Made by a program: the position numbers and the translations under genes. Shown here in pieces: positions 34,582 through 42,236 of a stretch of DNA of 64,000 bases; within the stretch, counting starts at the first letter, position 1, and every line of letters starts with the position of its first letter. The notes beneath the pieces are model-generated. The model did no database searches, was not told the origin of the DNA, and saw only the letters and a program-made list of their open reading frames with translations. Source of the DNA: Kribbella aluminosa (GTDB taxonomy: Bacteria; Actinomycetota; Actinomycetes; Propionibacteriales; Kribbellaceae); NCBI RefSeq assembly GCF_017876295.1, contig NZ_JAGINT010000001.1, positions 1,922,001 through 1,986,000 on the forward strand, in the 5' to 3' direction.

Positions 34582-34965
34582 CTAGGCCGTGGCCGTCTGC
34601 CAGAGGCCGAGGACGTTGCCCTCCGGGTCCTTGAAGTAGGCGGCGAAGCCCATGTCGCCGACCGGTACCTTCTCGCCGACCTTTTCGCCGCCGAGGCTCT
34701 CGATGGTCTTCCAGGCGGCGTCGATGTCCGGTACGTCGACGGTCAGCACCGGCCGGGTGAGGTCGGCGCTGCGCTGGAACATCCCGCCGTTGATGAAGCC
34801 CGGCTCGGTCGGCAGCTGCTGCTCGTCCACCGGCCCGGTGGACACCATCGTGTAGTTCATCTCGGGCATCTCCATCACGTTCCACCCGAAAGCCTCGCGG
34901 TAGAACGCCCGCGCTCGCTCAGCGTCGTCGTACGGCACCTCGAAGTGCACGATCCGACCAGTCAT
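34582..34965 (-). CDS. VOC family protein (glyoxalase/bleomycin-resistance fold)
   Basis: A 127-residue vicinal-oxygen-chelate protein. It starts GRIVHFEVPYDDAERARAFYREAFGW, with the first His ligand, and ends with the conserved FKDPEGNVLGLWQ. The paired beta-alpha-beta-beta-beta modules fit the family. The reaction is unknown; many such proteins bind metal or small toxins. The ATG at 34965 faces the start of the DGPF gene 59 bp away, and VOC proteins are common companions of ECF42-type sigma factors, so shared control is plausible. Confidence 0.87.
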   Translation of the reverse strand: MTGRIVHFEVPYDDAERARAFYREAFGWNVMEMPEMNYTMVSTGPVDEQQLPTEPGFINGGMFQRSADLTRPVLTVDVPDIDAAWKTIESLGGEKVGEKVPVGDMGFAAYFKDPEGNVLGLWQTATA

Positions 34966-35024
34966 CCTCGTACCTCCCCCAAAGAGTTCCTTGGTGCCGA
35001 CGCTAGACCTGCGAGGATGAGGGC

Positions 35025-35354
35025 GTGAAGTACCTGCTGATGATTGCTGGTGACGAGTCGGCCGCCGCGCACGCGTTGGACGGTTGCGACGGCTGGACCG
35101 AGGAGATGGAAGGTCGTGGTGTCGTCGCCGGTGGGGCCGGGCTGCGGCCGCCGGACGAGGCGACCACGGTCCGGGTCCGCGACGGCGACCTGCTGCTGAC
35201 CGACGGGCCGTTCGCGGAGACGAAGGAGCAGATCGGCGGCTTCGTGCTGATCGACTGCGCCGACCTGGACGAGGCGATCGAGATCGCGTCGAAGCACCCG
35301 GCGGCGGGCTACGGCACGATCGAGATCCGGCCGGTGTTCGAGCCGCCGGTGTGA
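35025..35354 (+). CDS. YCII/DGPF domain protein, partner of the ECF42 sigma factor
   Basis: A 109-residue protein of the YCII-related fold. It carries the DGPF signature (LLTDGPFAETKEQIGGFVLI) that names the small proteins encoded next to ECF42 sigma factors. The opening MKYLLMIAGDE is typical. Its stop codon overlaps the start of the sigma factor gene (GTGA), so the two are translationally coupled. In related systems DGPF proteins are both neighbours and targets of the sigma factor; their biochemical activity is not settled. Confidence 0.88.
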   Translation: MKYLLMIAGDESAAAHALDGCDGWTEEMEGRGVVAGGAGLRPPDEATTVRVRDGDLLLTDGPFAETKEQIGGFVLIDCADLDEAIEIASKHPAAGYGTIEIRPVFEPPV

Positions 35355-36541
35355 GGTTCGAGGAGATCTACCGGCAGGAGTGGGGCCAGGTGGTCGCCAC
35401 GCTGATCCGGTTGACCGGTGACTGGGAGCTGGCGGAGGAGTGCGCGCAGGAAGCGTTCGCCGCAGCACTCCAGCGGTGGCCGAAGGACGGCGTACCGGAC
35501 AGGCCCGGTGCGTGGCTGACCACGACCGCGCGCAACCGCGCGATCGACTGGCTGCGCCGGGAGGCTGTGGGCGCGGCCAAGCTGCAGCAGGTGGCCGCGC
35601 TGGGGGTTGAGCAGTCAGATCCGGCCTACGACGTACCTGACGACCGGCTGCGGCTCATGTTCACCTGTTGCCATCCCGCGCTGGCGATGGAGGCCAGGGT
35701 GGCGTTGACGTTGCGGACACTGGCTGGTCTGAGTACGGCGGAGATCGCGCGGGCGTTCCTGGTACCGGAAACGACCATGTCCAAGCGGCTGACCCGTGCC
35801 AAGCAGAAGATCCAGCACGCCGGCATCCCGTACCGCGTACCGCCCGCACACCTCCTGCCCGAGCGCACACCCGCCGTACTGGCCGTGCTGTACCTCCTCT
35901 TCAACGAGGGGTACTCCGACGTTGTAAGGAGCCAGCTGGCCACTGAAGCGATCAGACTGGCCCGGCTGCTCGTCCAACTGATGCCGGCCGAACCTGAGGC
36001 CGCCGGACTTCTCGCACTGATGCTTCTGCACGACTCCCGCCGGGAAACGCGGCTGGCACCCGACGGCGCACTGGTCACACTGGACGACCAGGACCGCACC
36101 AGCTGGGACCGCCCACAGATCACTGAAGCCGTGGACGTCCTCGACTCTGCACTGCGCCATGGCGAGCCCGGCCCGTATCAGGTCCAAGCGGCGATCGCTG
36201 CCTGCCATGCAACAGCCCGCGCCGCAGCAGACACCGACTGGCCCCAGATCGCTGCCCTGTACGCGCAGCTCCCACAGACACCGGTAGTTGCACTCAACCG
36301 CGCTGTAGCGATCGGCATGGCAGACGGCCCAGCTGTCGGCCTGCATCTCGTCGACGAGCTGGCCGCCGGCGAGCTGACCGGCTACCACCTGCTCCCCGCC
36401 ACCCGCGCGGACTTCCTCCGCCGGCTGAACCGACGTACCGAGGCCGCTACCGCCTACCGCGAGGCCCTGGCCTTGGCCGCTACTGAGGCCGAACGCCTGT
36501 ACCTGCAGAAGAGGTTGCAGGAGGTGTCTGTCCGGAGCTGA
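35351..36541 (+). CDS. ECF42-type RNA polymerase sigma factor with C-terminal extension
   Basis: A 396-residue ECF sigma factor. Region 2 lies at about residues 5-70 (EEIYRQEWGQVVATLIRLTGDWELAEECAQEAF), region 4 at about 120-170 (LRTLAGLSTAEIARAFLVPETTMSKRLTRAKQKI), and then a long TPR-like helical C-terminal domain. That extension contains the LLFNEGYSD and LLHDSRRETRL motifs seen in the ECF42 group. No anti-sigma factor gene is near; the extension is thought to regulate activity. GTG 35351 lies within the DGPF stop. Confidence 0.9.
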   Translation: MRFEEIYRQEWGQVVATLIRLTGDWELAEECAQEAFAAALQRWPKDGVPDRPGAWLTTTARNRAIDWLRREAVGAAKLQQVAALGVEQSDPAYDVPDDRLRLMFTCCHPALAMEARVALTLRTLAGLSTAEIARAFLVPETTMSKRLTRAKQKIQHAGIPYRVPPAHLLPERTPAVLAVLYLLFNEGYSDVVRSQLATEAIRLARLLVQLMPAEPEAAGLLALMLLHDSRRETRLAPDGALVTLDDQDRTSWDRPQITEAVDVLDSALRHGEPGPYQVQAAIAACHATARAAADTDWPQIAALYAQLPQTPVVALNRAVAIGMADGPAVGLHLVDELAAGELTGYHLLPATRADFLRRLNRRTEAATAYREALALAATEAERLYLQKRLQEVSVRS

Positions 36542-36559
36542 ACCGTTCGTCGGTGGGGT

Positions 36560-37150
36560 ATGACGGACATCAGAAGCGCTGTGGCGGGTGAGCGGACCGA
36601 GCTGGCGGAGTTGCTGGCCGGGCTGACGGAGGCGGACTGGGACAAGCCGACGCTGTGTGCAGGCTGGCGGGTGCGTGAGGTGGTCGCACACATCACCATG
36701 GCGTACCGGATCCCGATGCCGCGGTTCCTGGCCGGGATGGTGCGGGCCGGCGGCAACTTCAACCGGTACGCCGACCGGCAGGCGCGGCAGGACGCGTCGA
36801 CTCTGACGTCGGCCGAGCTTGTCGATTGTCTAAAGCAGAATGTCAACAATCCGTGGAAGCCGCCGGGCGGTGGCTACGAGGGCGCCCTGTCGCACGACGT
36901 GATCCACGGCCTCGACATGACCGTTGCACTGGGCATCGATCGCCAGGTACCCCCGGACCGCCTCCGCCGAATCCTCGACGCGATGAAGCCGCGGCAGCTC
37001 AAGTACTTCGGCGTGGACCTCACCGGCGTACAGCTCCAAGCCACCGACCTCGACTGGACCTACGGTGCCGGCGAACCACTCACCGGCACCGCCCAGGACC
37101 TCCTGCTCCTAGTGAGCGGCCGTACCTTCCCTAAAGCACACGGTGGCTAA
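36560..37150 (+). CDS. Maleylpyruvate isomerase/DinB-family, mycothiol-dependent enzyme
   Basis: A 196-residue four-helix-bundle protein of the DinB/maleylpyruvate isomerase N-terminal type. The conserved DWDKPTLCAGWRVREVVAHI contains the first metal-ligand His, and ALSHDVIHGLDMTVALG carries the other histidines. Actinobacterial members often use mycothiol as a co-substrate. It starts 18 bp after the sigma factor and could be in the same message. The end overlaps the convergent serine hydrolase by 20 bp. Confidence 0.82.
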   Translation: MTDIRSAVAGERTELAELLAGLTEADWDKPTLCAGWRVREVVAHITMAYRIPMPRFLAGMVRAGGNFNRYADRQARQDASTLTSAELVDCLKQNVNNPWKPPGGGYEGALSHDVIHGLDMTVALGIDRQVPPDRLRRILDAMKPRQLKYFGVDLTGVQLQATDLDWTYGAGEPLTGTAQDLLLLVSGRTFPKAHGG

Positions 37151-38630
37151 AGGCTGCCGCCTTGCGGGCGCCGGCGGCGTGGAAGCGGAACAGGCGGCCG
37201 CCGTAGCGCAGCCACTCGACCTGGCCGGTGTTCCCGCGGACGAAGTTGGCGCGCGTGTGGGTCGGCGTGCCGTCCGCGTTCAGCGCCAGTACGAAATCCT
37301 TGCGGTAGAAGGCGAAGCGGAACACCGTCTGGCCGCCCGCACTCGCCACCAGCTCGCCGTCGTCGGTTGTGAGGTCAAGCCCGATCTCCTCGGGCTTGCC
37401 GTCGAAGCCGATCTGCTGCGCGACGTAAGTCCCCACGTACTCCGCCAGCCCGCGCGGCGGCAGCTCCCGCGGTACGGCGGGCAGGTTGTCGACCCCTGCG
37501 AACTCCTGCAGCGCCCAGTCGTCCGCGAACAGCTCAGCCACCAGCAACGGCCCACTCTCCGAGTTGGTGAGCAAGGTGATCGCGAAGTCCCGCTGCGGTA
37601 CGAACAGGAACCCGGAGTGCTGACCTGACCAGTCGCCACCGTGCTGCACGACCGTCGGCCCCTGCGCCGTCGGACGCAGCATCCAGCTCACACCCACGCC
37701 GTTCAGTTCTACGAACAGGCTGCCGCCAGGACCCGGGTGCGACTGCATGGACAGCCTGGTGCGGTCACTGATCACCTGGGGGAGACCGCGGTGGCCCAGG
37801 TGGAACCGGGCGTACCGCAGCTGGTCCCGTGGGCTCGAGATCAACCCGCCTGCCGCGTGCAGACCACGCGGGACCCGGTCGAAGGAGGGCTCCACGACAG
37901 GCTTGCCGTCCACGATGTTGTGCGACGCGGCGACACTGAAGCCGCTCAGCTCATTGCGGAAGTACCGGCTGTGGTTCAGACCGAGCGGGTCGATGACCAG
38001 TTCCCGTACGGCGGTCTCGTACGTCTTGCCGTACACCGTCTCGAGGATCAGTCCCGCGACGCCGATCGCGGCGTTGTTGTACGAGAACACCTTCCCGAGA
38101 GGTGTCAGCTGCGGGACCTTCGTCATGTCCGCGACGTACTTCGGGAGCGCGTCGTCGCCGTCCCCGGTGTCCTCGAAGTAGTCGCCCTGCCAGCCGGCCG
38201 AGTGGTTCAGCAGCTGCCGTACGGTGACCCGGGCCGAGACCGCCGGGTCCGCGGTCGCGAAGTCCGGCAGGTACGCGCGGACCGGCCGGTCCAGGCCGAT
38301 CCGGCCGCGCTCGGCCAGCCGCATGATCGCGGTCGCGGTGAACGTCTTGGTGGTCGAGCCGATCCGGAACACGGTGTCCGCGGACACCGGCTCGCCCGTG
38401 TCCACACTGGTCACCCCGAAACCGCGGACGTACTCGCGGCCGCGGTACCAGACGCCGAGCCCGGCGCCGGGGATCGCGTACTTCGCCATCCCGGCCTGGA
38501 TCTTCGCCGCCAACCGCCCGATCGCGACAGGTTCCCTGCTGGTGGTTGCCGATGCGGGCAGAGTGGTCAACGCAGCAACCGGTACGGCGGCAGCCGCGGA
38601 CTTGAGCACAGTACGACGGGTGAGCGACAC
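37131..38630 (-). CDS. Tat-exported serine hydrolase (beta-lactamase family)
   Basis: A 499-residue secreted hydrolase. The N-terminus SLTRRTVLKSAAAAVPVAAL is a clear Tat signal with cleavage near ASA (residue 28). The catalytic motif is IGSTTKTF (S-x-x-K), the YNN-type motif is FSYNNAAIG, and VQHGGDWSGQHSG stands for the third. A C-terminal beta-barrel domain of about 120 residues follows. The group includes D-aminopeptidase- and esterase-like enzymes. It is divergent from an HTH gene, with palindromes between, so it is probably regulated by it. Confidence 0.9.
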   Translation of the reverse strand: MSLTRRTVLKSAAAAVPVAALTTLPASATTSREPVAIGRLAAKIQAGMAKYAIPGAGLGVWYRGREYVRGFGVTSVDTGEPVSADTVFRIGSTTKTFTATAIMRLAERGRIGLDRPVRAYLPDFATADPAVSARVTVRQLLNHSAGWQGDYFEDTGDGDDALPKYVADMTKVPQLTPLGKVFSYNNAAIGVAGLILETVYGKTYETAVRELVIDPLGLNHSRYFRNELSGFSVAASHNIVDGKPVVEPSFDRVPRGLHAAGGLISSPRDQLRYARFHLGHRGLPQVISDRTRLSMQSHPGPGGSLFVELNGVGVSWMLRPTAQGPTVVQHGGDWSGQHSGFLFVPQRDFAITLLTNSESGPLLVAELFADDWALQEFAGVDNLPAVPRELPPRGLAEYVGTYVAQQIGFDGKPEEIGLDLTTDDGELVASAGGQTVFRFAFYRKDFVLALNADGTPTHTRANFVRGNTGQVEWLRYGGRLFRFHAAGARKAAAFSHRVL

Positions 38631-38677
38631 GTCAACGTCTCCTCGGGCGAGTGAATGGTTCCGGTGCCGCTATTATT

Positions 38678-38703
38678 ACCACCGTTGGTATCAATGGATA
38701 CCC
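38678..38703 (+). promoter_or_regulatory. Overlapping operators between serine hydrolase and HTH regulator
   Basis: Two inverted repeats overlap: TACCA-CCGT-TGGTA (38678-38691) and GGTATC-AATG-GATACC (38688-38703). They sit between the divergent starts at 38630 and 38728, next to an AT-rich CTATTATTAC stretch that could be a -10 region. Confidence 0.6.
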
Positions 38704-38727
38704 TGAAAGAACCCTGATGGAGAGTCG

Positions 38728-39261
38728 ATGGAGGAGTCGCCGACCCCGGTGCTGGACGTCCTGCTGCACCCGATCCGCTGGCGGATCGCGCAGCGCGTGC
38801 TGGGTCGCGAGGTGACCACAACGGACCTCAAACGCGACCTGCCGGACATCCCCACCACAACGCTGTACCGGCACGTGGCCGCCCTCATCGACGCCGGCTA
38901 CCTGACCGTCGTCCGCGAACGCAAGATCCGCGGCACCACCGAACGAACCCTCACCCTCGACCAAACCAAGGTCGGCCACATCGACCAACGCGAAGCGCGC
39001 GCGATGACCCCCGACCAGCACCGCCAAGCATTCCTGATGATGCTCACCCGCCTGGCCGCAGACTTCGACCGCCTGATCGAAAGCGGCGACCTCTACCCCC
39101 GCCTGGACCAACTCGGCTACTCACAACTGGCCATGTACCTGAGCCCGGAAGACATGACCGAGTTCCGCACCCGCTTCGCAGAATTGATCGAGCCCTACCT
39201 GATCGGGGCCCCCGGCAAGGACCGCGTGGTCCTGTCGATGTTCTCACTACCCGACAGCTGA
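38728..39261 (+). CDS. ArsR-like winged-helix transcriptional regulator
   Basis: A 177-residue regulator. The N-terminal winged helix (residues 8-80) begins LDVLLHPIRWRIAQRVLG and has the recognition helix PDIPTTTLYRHVAALIDAGYL, typical of HTH_20/ArsR-like proteins. The C-terminal half is helical (HRQAFLMMLTRLAADFDRLIE) and probably dimerises or senses a ligand. It is divergent from the Tat serine hydrolase. ATG 38728. Confidence 0.84.
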   Translation: MEESPTPVLDVLLHPIRWRIAQRVLGREVTTTDLKRDLPDIPTTTLYRHVAALIDAGYLTVVRERKIRGTTERTLTLDQTKVGHIDQREARAMTPDQHRQAFLMMLTRLAADFDRLIESGDLYPRLDQLGYSQLAMYLSPEDMTEFRTRFAELIEPYLIGAPGKDRVVLSMFSLPDS

Positions 39262-39541
39262 TCTCGGATGCGTGGAGGCCGGCCCGCTCCAGCGGCCCCG
39301 GTCGGCCGAATCGCCGTCCCGGCGGTGCGGCGGTGGGGCACAGCGCATGAGGGGTTTGGTACCTCCGGGTGCGGTGGCGTGTACCGGACGGCGGGGTAAC
39401 AAGTTTGCACATAGCAACAGATTCTTTCCCCGCTGCCGGGACTGGCAACCAGACCCTGCAACTCCGACTCGCCTCCCGCATGCCAGGCGCGAAGGAACCA
39501 CCTTGGGGGCCAGCCCTGGGATGGCGGCCAGAACGCATCAA
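39262..39541. other. Non-coding stretch before tRNA-Arg
   Basis: No gene is supported here; open frames are short, overlapping and lack starts with ribosome sites. Nothing recognisable beyond GC-rich sequence was seen, apart from the hairpin that follows at 39542. Confidence 0.5.
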
Positions 39542-39570
39542 ACCCCGGCCATCTCGTTGCTGACCGGGGT
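39542..39570 (-). terminator. Intrinsic terminator of tRNA-Arg
   Basis: A 7-bp stem (ACCCCGG / CCGGGGT, arms 39542-39548 and 39564-39570), followed on the minus strand by TTTGAT, about 20 bp beyond the tRNA 3' end. Confidence 0.65.
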
Positions 39571-39589
39571 GAGAAATGACTAACTGTCG

Positions 39590-39661
39590 CGCCCCCGGCA
39601 GGATTCGAACCTGCGCACCCGCCTCCGGAGGGCGGTGCTCTATCCCCTGAGCTACGGGGGC
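39590..39661 (-). tRNA. tRNA-Arg(CCG)
   Basis: A complete 72-nt cloverleaf on the minus strand: acceptor GCCCCCG/CGGGGGC, D-stem GCTC/GAGC, anticodon stem CCGCC/GGCGG around the loop CTCCGGA (anticodon CCG, reading CGG codons), T-arm GCAGG-TTCGAAT-CCTGC and discriminator G. The 3' CCA is not encoded. Confidence 0.96.
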
Positions 39662-39740
39662 TCAGGAACGTGCAGAAGAGTAGCAGGAAGTTCATCGAAA
39701 TCCAGAATCGGGGTGCAGACCGGCGTGCTAGAAACCTGGG

Positions 39741-40574
39741 ATGCGCAAACTAGGGATCTCTCTTGTTGTCGTGCTAGCCGCCCTCCTTCTACCCACCCAG
39801 GCCCAGGCCGTCACCGGATGGCATGTTGTCGGGTCTGACAACGCCCGCCCGTTGGACGAGAGCCAGGGCCTGGCCACCGTCACACGTGGCGGAAGTACGC
39901 AGTACCGCTACACAGGAATCGGGACCATCCCGTCGGACCTCCTGGTCCGCGGCTGGAACCACGTCGGCGACCCCGGCACATCGCAGGGCTGGTACGTCGA
40001 GCCGTACCAGCGTGACGACCGCGGCGGGAAGCTGTACCGCGTGCAGTCGCCGTCCGGCACCTGGTCCAACTACACGCATGCCCTGGAGTCCTGGGAGGCG
40101 AACAACAACAGCTTCGCCGCAGTGAGCCCGGATGCGCACTGGCTGGTAACGGGAGAGTGGGGCACCATGGACCGCCTCCTGGTCCTCCCGATGCCCGGTG
40201 TGGCCGCCACGGACCCTTCGAAGAACCTCCCGTACGCCGCTGCGATCCGCCTGGACCACCAGGTCCGCGACGTACAGGGCTGCGATTTCGTGAACGCTAC
40301 TCAGCTCCTGTGCTCCTCCGACGACCCTGACGGCAGCCTGTTCGGTACGACGAAGCCGCTGCTCCAGGTCGACCTGTCCGCCCCGGTCGGCTCGAGTGAC
40401 GTCACCGGCCATGTGACCTCGCTGGGGCAACTCCCGCTGCAGAGTGGCTGCTCCGGCAGCTTCGAGGTGGAGGGCATCGACTACTACGAGCCCGACGGCA
40501 CTCTGCGCGTCGTGGTGATGTCCCCGGGCGTGTGCGTCGGTATCGACAGCAAGACGTACCGGTTCCAGCGCTGA
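39741..40574 (+). CDS. Secreted protein of unknown function
   Basis: A 277-residue exported protein. The signal peptide MRKLGISLVVVLAALLLPTQAQA is followed by a beta-rich body with recurring Trp-containing strands (GWHVVGSDN, GWYVEPYQRD, SWEANNNSFAAVSPDAHWLV). This suggests a beta-propeller-like or lectin-like fold. Four cysteines (in QGCDF, LLCSS, SGCSG and PGVCVG) probably form two disulfides. No enzyme motif is recognised. TAGAAA lies 6 nt before the ATG, which may mean a leaderless start. Confidence 0.7.
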   Translation: MRKLGISLVVVLAALLLPTQAQAVTGWHVVGSDNARPLDESQGLATVTRGGSTQYRYTGIGTIPSDLLVRGWNHVGDPGTSQGWYVEPYQRDDRGGKLYRVQSPSGTWSNYTHALESWEANNNSFAAVSPDAHWLVTGEWGTMDRLLVLPMPGVAATDPSKNLPYAAAIRLDHQVRDVQGCDFVNATQLLCSSDDPDGSLFGTTKPLLQVDLSAPVGSSDVTGHVTSLGQLPLQSGCSGSFEVEGIDYYEPDGTLRVVVMSPGVCVGIDSKTYRFQR

Positions 40575-40711
40575 CGCGCCTGCCGATCGTCGTACGGGGG
40601 ACCCCTGAGCGGACCCTGGAACCCCGGCGCGGTGGGACCTTTCCACCGTTGAGTGCCGTCATAGTGGACGTAAGCCCAACGGTGCAAAGGAATGGAAAGG
40701 AAACGGTACTC

Positions 40712-40897
40712 ATGGCTAGCTCTCTGGTCCGCCCGTCACACGATCGCTGGATCGGCGGTGTCTGCTCCGGACTCGCTCGCCGGTTCGGTATCTCCGCCAA
40801 CACGATGCGCCTGATCTTCGTGGTCAGTTGTCTGTTGCCGGGCCCGCAGTTCCTGATCTACATCGCGCTCTGGATCCTGATGCCGTCGGAGCGCTGA
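40712..40897 (+). CDS. PspC domain protein
   Basis: A 61-residue protein that is a single PspC domain. It has SHDRWIGGVCSGLARRFGISANTMRLIFV and then a hydrophobic helix ending in LIYIALWILMPSE. PspC proteins sit in the cytoplasmic membrane and take part in envelope-stress responses. The ATG at 40712 is preceded by GGAAAGGAAA; longer upstream frames are rejected. No other phage-shock genes are beside it. Confidence 0.88.
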   Translation: MASSLVRPSHDRWIGGVCSGLARRFGISANTMRLIFVVSCLLPGPQFLIYIALWILMPSER

Positions 40898-40940
40898 CCC
40901 CGGCGCCCGGCTGTCCCTGTGTACCTGACAACCTGCTCTC

Positions 40941-41471
40941 ATGAGAGCAGGCAGGTGGCGCCGGGCGGTCGGGACGGCGGGCGTCCTGCTGTTCGCGGGG
41001 GGCCTGCTCGGTGGCTGCCAACTCGGCCCCGCCGCGCCCGCGGCCGCCGAGCTGCGGACCACTGCGCCGCCCTGGGAAGCTCCCCGGGACGCCGTCTCGT
41101 ACATCGACAAGGCCGGCTTCGAGCGGCTCCCGCTGGACTTCTCCGGCCCGTCGCCGTACACGCTGACCATCGCGATCATTCTCGACGGCAAGCCCGTGCA
41201 GGTCGCGGCCGGCATCGGCATCGACAAGCTCCGCGCCGAGCAGGCCGCGGTCCACACCCACACCACCGACGGCACCGTCTGGGTAGAGGCGAAGACCACC
41301 GCCGAGCGCCCCACCCTCGCCCAGTTCTTCACCCTCTGGGGCGTCCACTACAACCCCCACTGCCTAGCCGCCGCCTGCACCGCCCTCACCGTCACGGTTG
41401 ATAGCCAACCTGCCACCTGGGACGCCCCGTTGACCCGCAACAGCCACATCGCGCTCACTGTCCGTCGATGA
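40941..41471 (+). CDS. Putative lipoprotein
   Basis: A 176-residue exported protein with a basic start and a hydrophobic stretch, then the lipobox LLGGC with Cys at residue 26, so it is probably anchored to the outer face of the membrane. The body is small and beta-rich, with a VHTHTTDGTVWVEA block that recurs in actinobacterial proteins of unknown function. Two later cysteines (NPHCLAAACTAL) may bridge or bind metal. Function not recognised. Confidence 0.7.
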   Translation: MRAGRWRRAVGTAGVLLFAGGLLGGCQLGPAAPAAAELRTTAPPWEAPRDAVSYIDKAGFERLPLDFSGPSPYTLTIAIILDGKPVQVAAGIGIDKLRAEQAAVHTHTTDGTVWVEAKTTAERPTLAQFFTLWGVHYNPHCLAAACTALTVTVDSQPATWDAPLTRNSHIALTVRR

Positions 41472-41472
41472 C

Positions 41473-41499
41473 GTCAATGAGATCACTGCTATCATTGAC
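41473..41499 (+). promoter_or_regulatory. Operator of the fitAB/vapBC-like toxin-antitoxin operon
   Basis: GTCAATGA (41473-41480) and TCATTGAC (41492-41499) form a perfect 8-bp inverted repeat with an 11-nt spacer, just upstream of the antitoxin. This is the expected place for TA complex binding. It begins 2 bp after the lipoprotein stop. Confidence 0.7.
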
Positions 41500-41517
41500 C
41501 GCAGGGAGGTGGTCCTG

Positions 41518-41760
41518 ATGGCGGCGATCACAGTGCGCAATCTCGACGACAAGGTGAAGCACCGGCTGCGGGTTCGAGCAGCCCGGCACGGCCGCTCGAT
41601 GGAGGCCGAGGCCCGCGCGATCATCGTCGAAGCGGTCGGCCTCGACGAAGAGGAGCCGAACATCCTGCAGGGGCTCCATGAGCGCTTCGCCGAGCTCGGC
41701 GGCGTCGACCTGGACATCCCGGCACGGAGCAGCAAGCCCAGGGTCGTGGACTTCGACTGA
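41518..41760 (+). CDS. Ribbon-helix-helix antitoxin (FitA/VapB-like)
   Basis: An 80-residue antitoxin. The N-terminal ribbon-helix-helix (AITVRNLDDKVKHRLRVRAARHGRSMEAEARAII) matches the FitA group almost word for word. The C-terminal tail (FAELGGVDLDIPARSS) wraps around the toxin in this family. The ATG at 41518 has GGGAGG at 41502-41507; a GTG three codons upstream is too close to it. It would bind the inverted repeat upstream. Its stop overlaps the toxin start by 1 bp. Confidence 0.88.
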   Translation: MAAITVRNLDDKVKHRLRVRAARHGRSMEAEARAIIVEAVGLDEEEPNILQGLHERFAELGGVDLDIPARSSKPRVVDFD

Positions 41761-42173
41761 TGATCGTGTTCGATACCGATGTCGGGTCCGAACTGATGAA
41801 ACCGGCACCCCACCAAGCCGTCGTCGAATGGTATGCCGCTCAGCGCTCGAAGGCCCTGTGGACAACGGCGATCACCGTCGCCGAGATCCGGTACGGGCTC
41901 GAGCGGATGCCGTCCGGACGGCGGAGGACAGTGCTGTCGGCGGCTGCCGACGAGGTCTTCGCGCAGTTCGCCGACTCGATCCTGCCGTTCGATGCCGCGG
42001 CCGCCGCGCTCTACCCGGAGGTGGTGATCGGTCGCGAACGTGCAGGCCTGCCGATCGAGTATCCGGATGCGCAGATCGCGGCGATCTGCCGGGTTGCGGA
42101 CGCCACCCTCGCGACGCGCAACACCAAGGACTTCCGGGGGACCGGGGTCGAGCTGGTCAATCCCTGGGAGTGA
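41760..42173 (+). CDS. PIN-domain ribonuclease toxin (FitB/VapC-like)
   Basis: A 137-residue PIN-domain toxin. The first acidic residue is Asp5 (MIVFDTDVGSELMKP), the second is in AITVAEIRYGL, the third in YPDAQIAAICR, and the last Asp is in TRNTKDFRG. The phrase ITVAEIRYGLERMP is characteristic of the FitB/VapC group. It is co-translated with the RHH antitoxin (TGATG). It is predicted to cleave RNA, target unknown. This is the second PIN-type TA pair in the window. Confidence 0.9.
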   Translation: MIVFDTDVGSELMKPAPHQAVVEWYAAQRSKALWTTAITVAEIRYGLERMPSGRRRTVLSAAADEVFAQFADSILPFDAAAAALYPEVVIGRERAGLPIEYPDAQIAAICRVADATLATRNTKDFRGTGVELVNPWE

Positions 42174-42224
42174 GCGCCGTACCGGGCTGTGGATGGTGAG
42201 TCAAGGGATTGGGGTTGGGCCCAT

Positions 42225-42230
42225 TAGGCT
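42225..42230 (+). promoter_or_regulatory. -10 element of argS, leaderless
   Basis: TAGGCT ends 6 nt before the GTG start of argS, with no ribosome-binding site between, as expected for a leaderless actinobacterial transcript. Confidence 0.5.
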
Positions 42231-42236
42231 GATCCG

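Noticed and set aside
39262..39541. Short frames such as 39272-39583 before the tRNA gene
   Set aside because: No start signal, no family resemblance, and the sequence overlaps a tRNA terminator hairpin.
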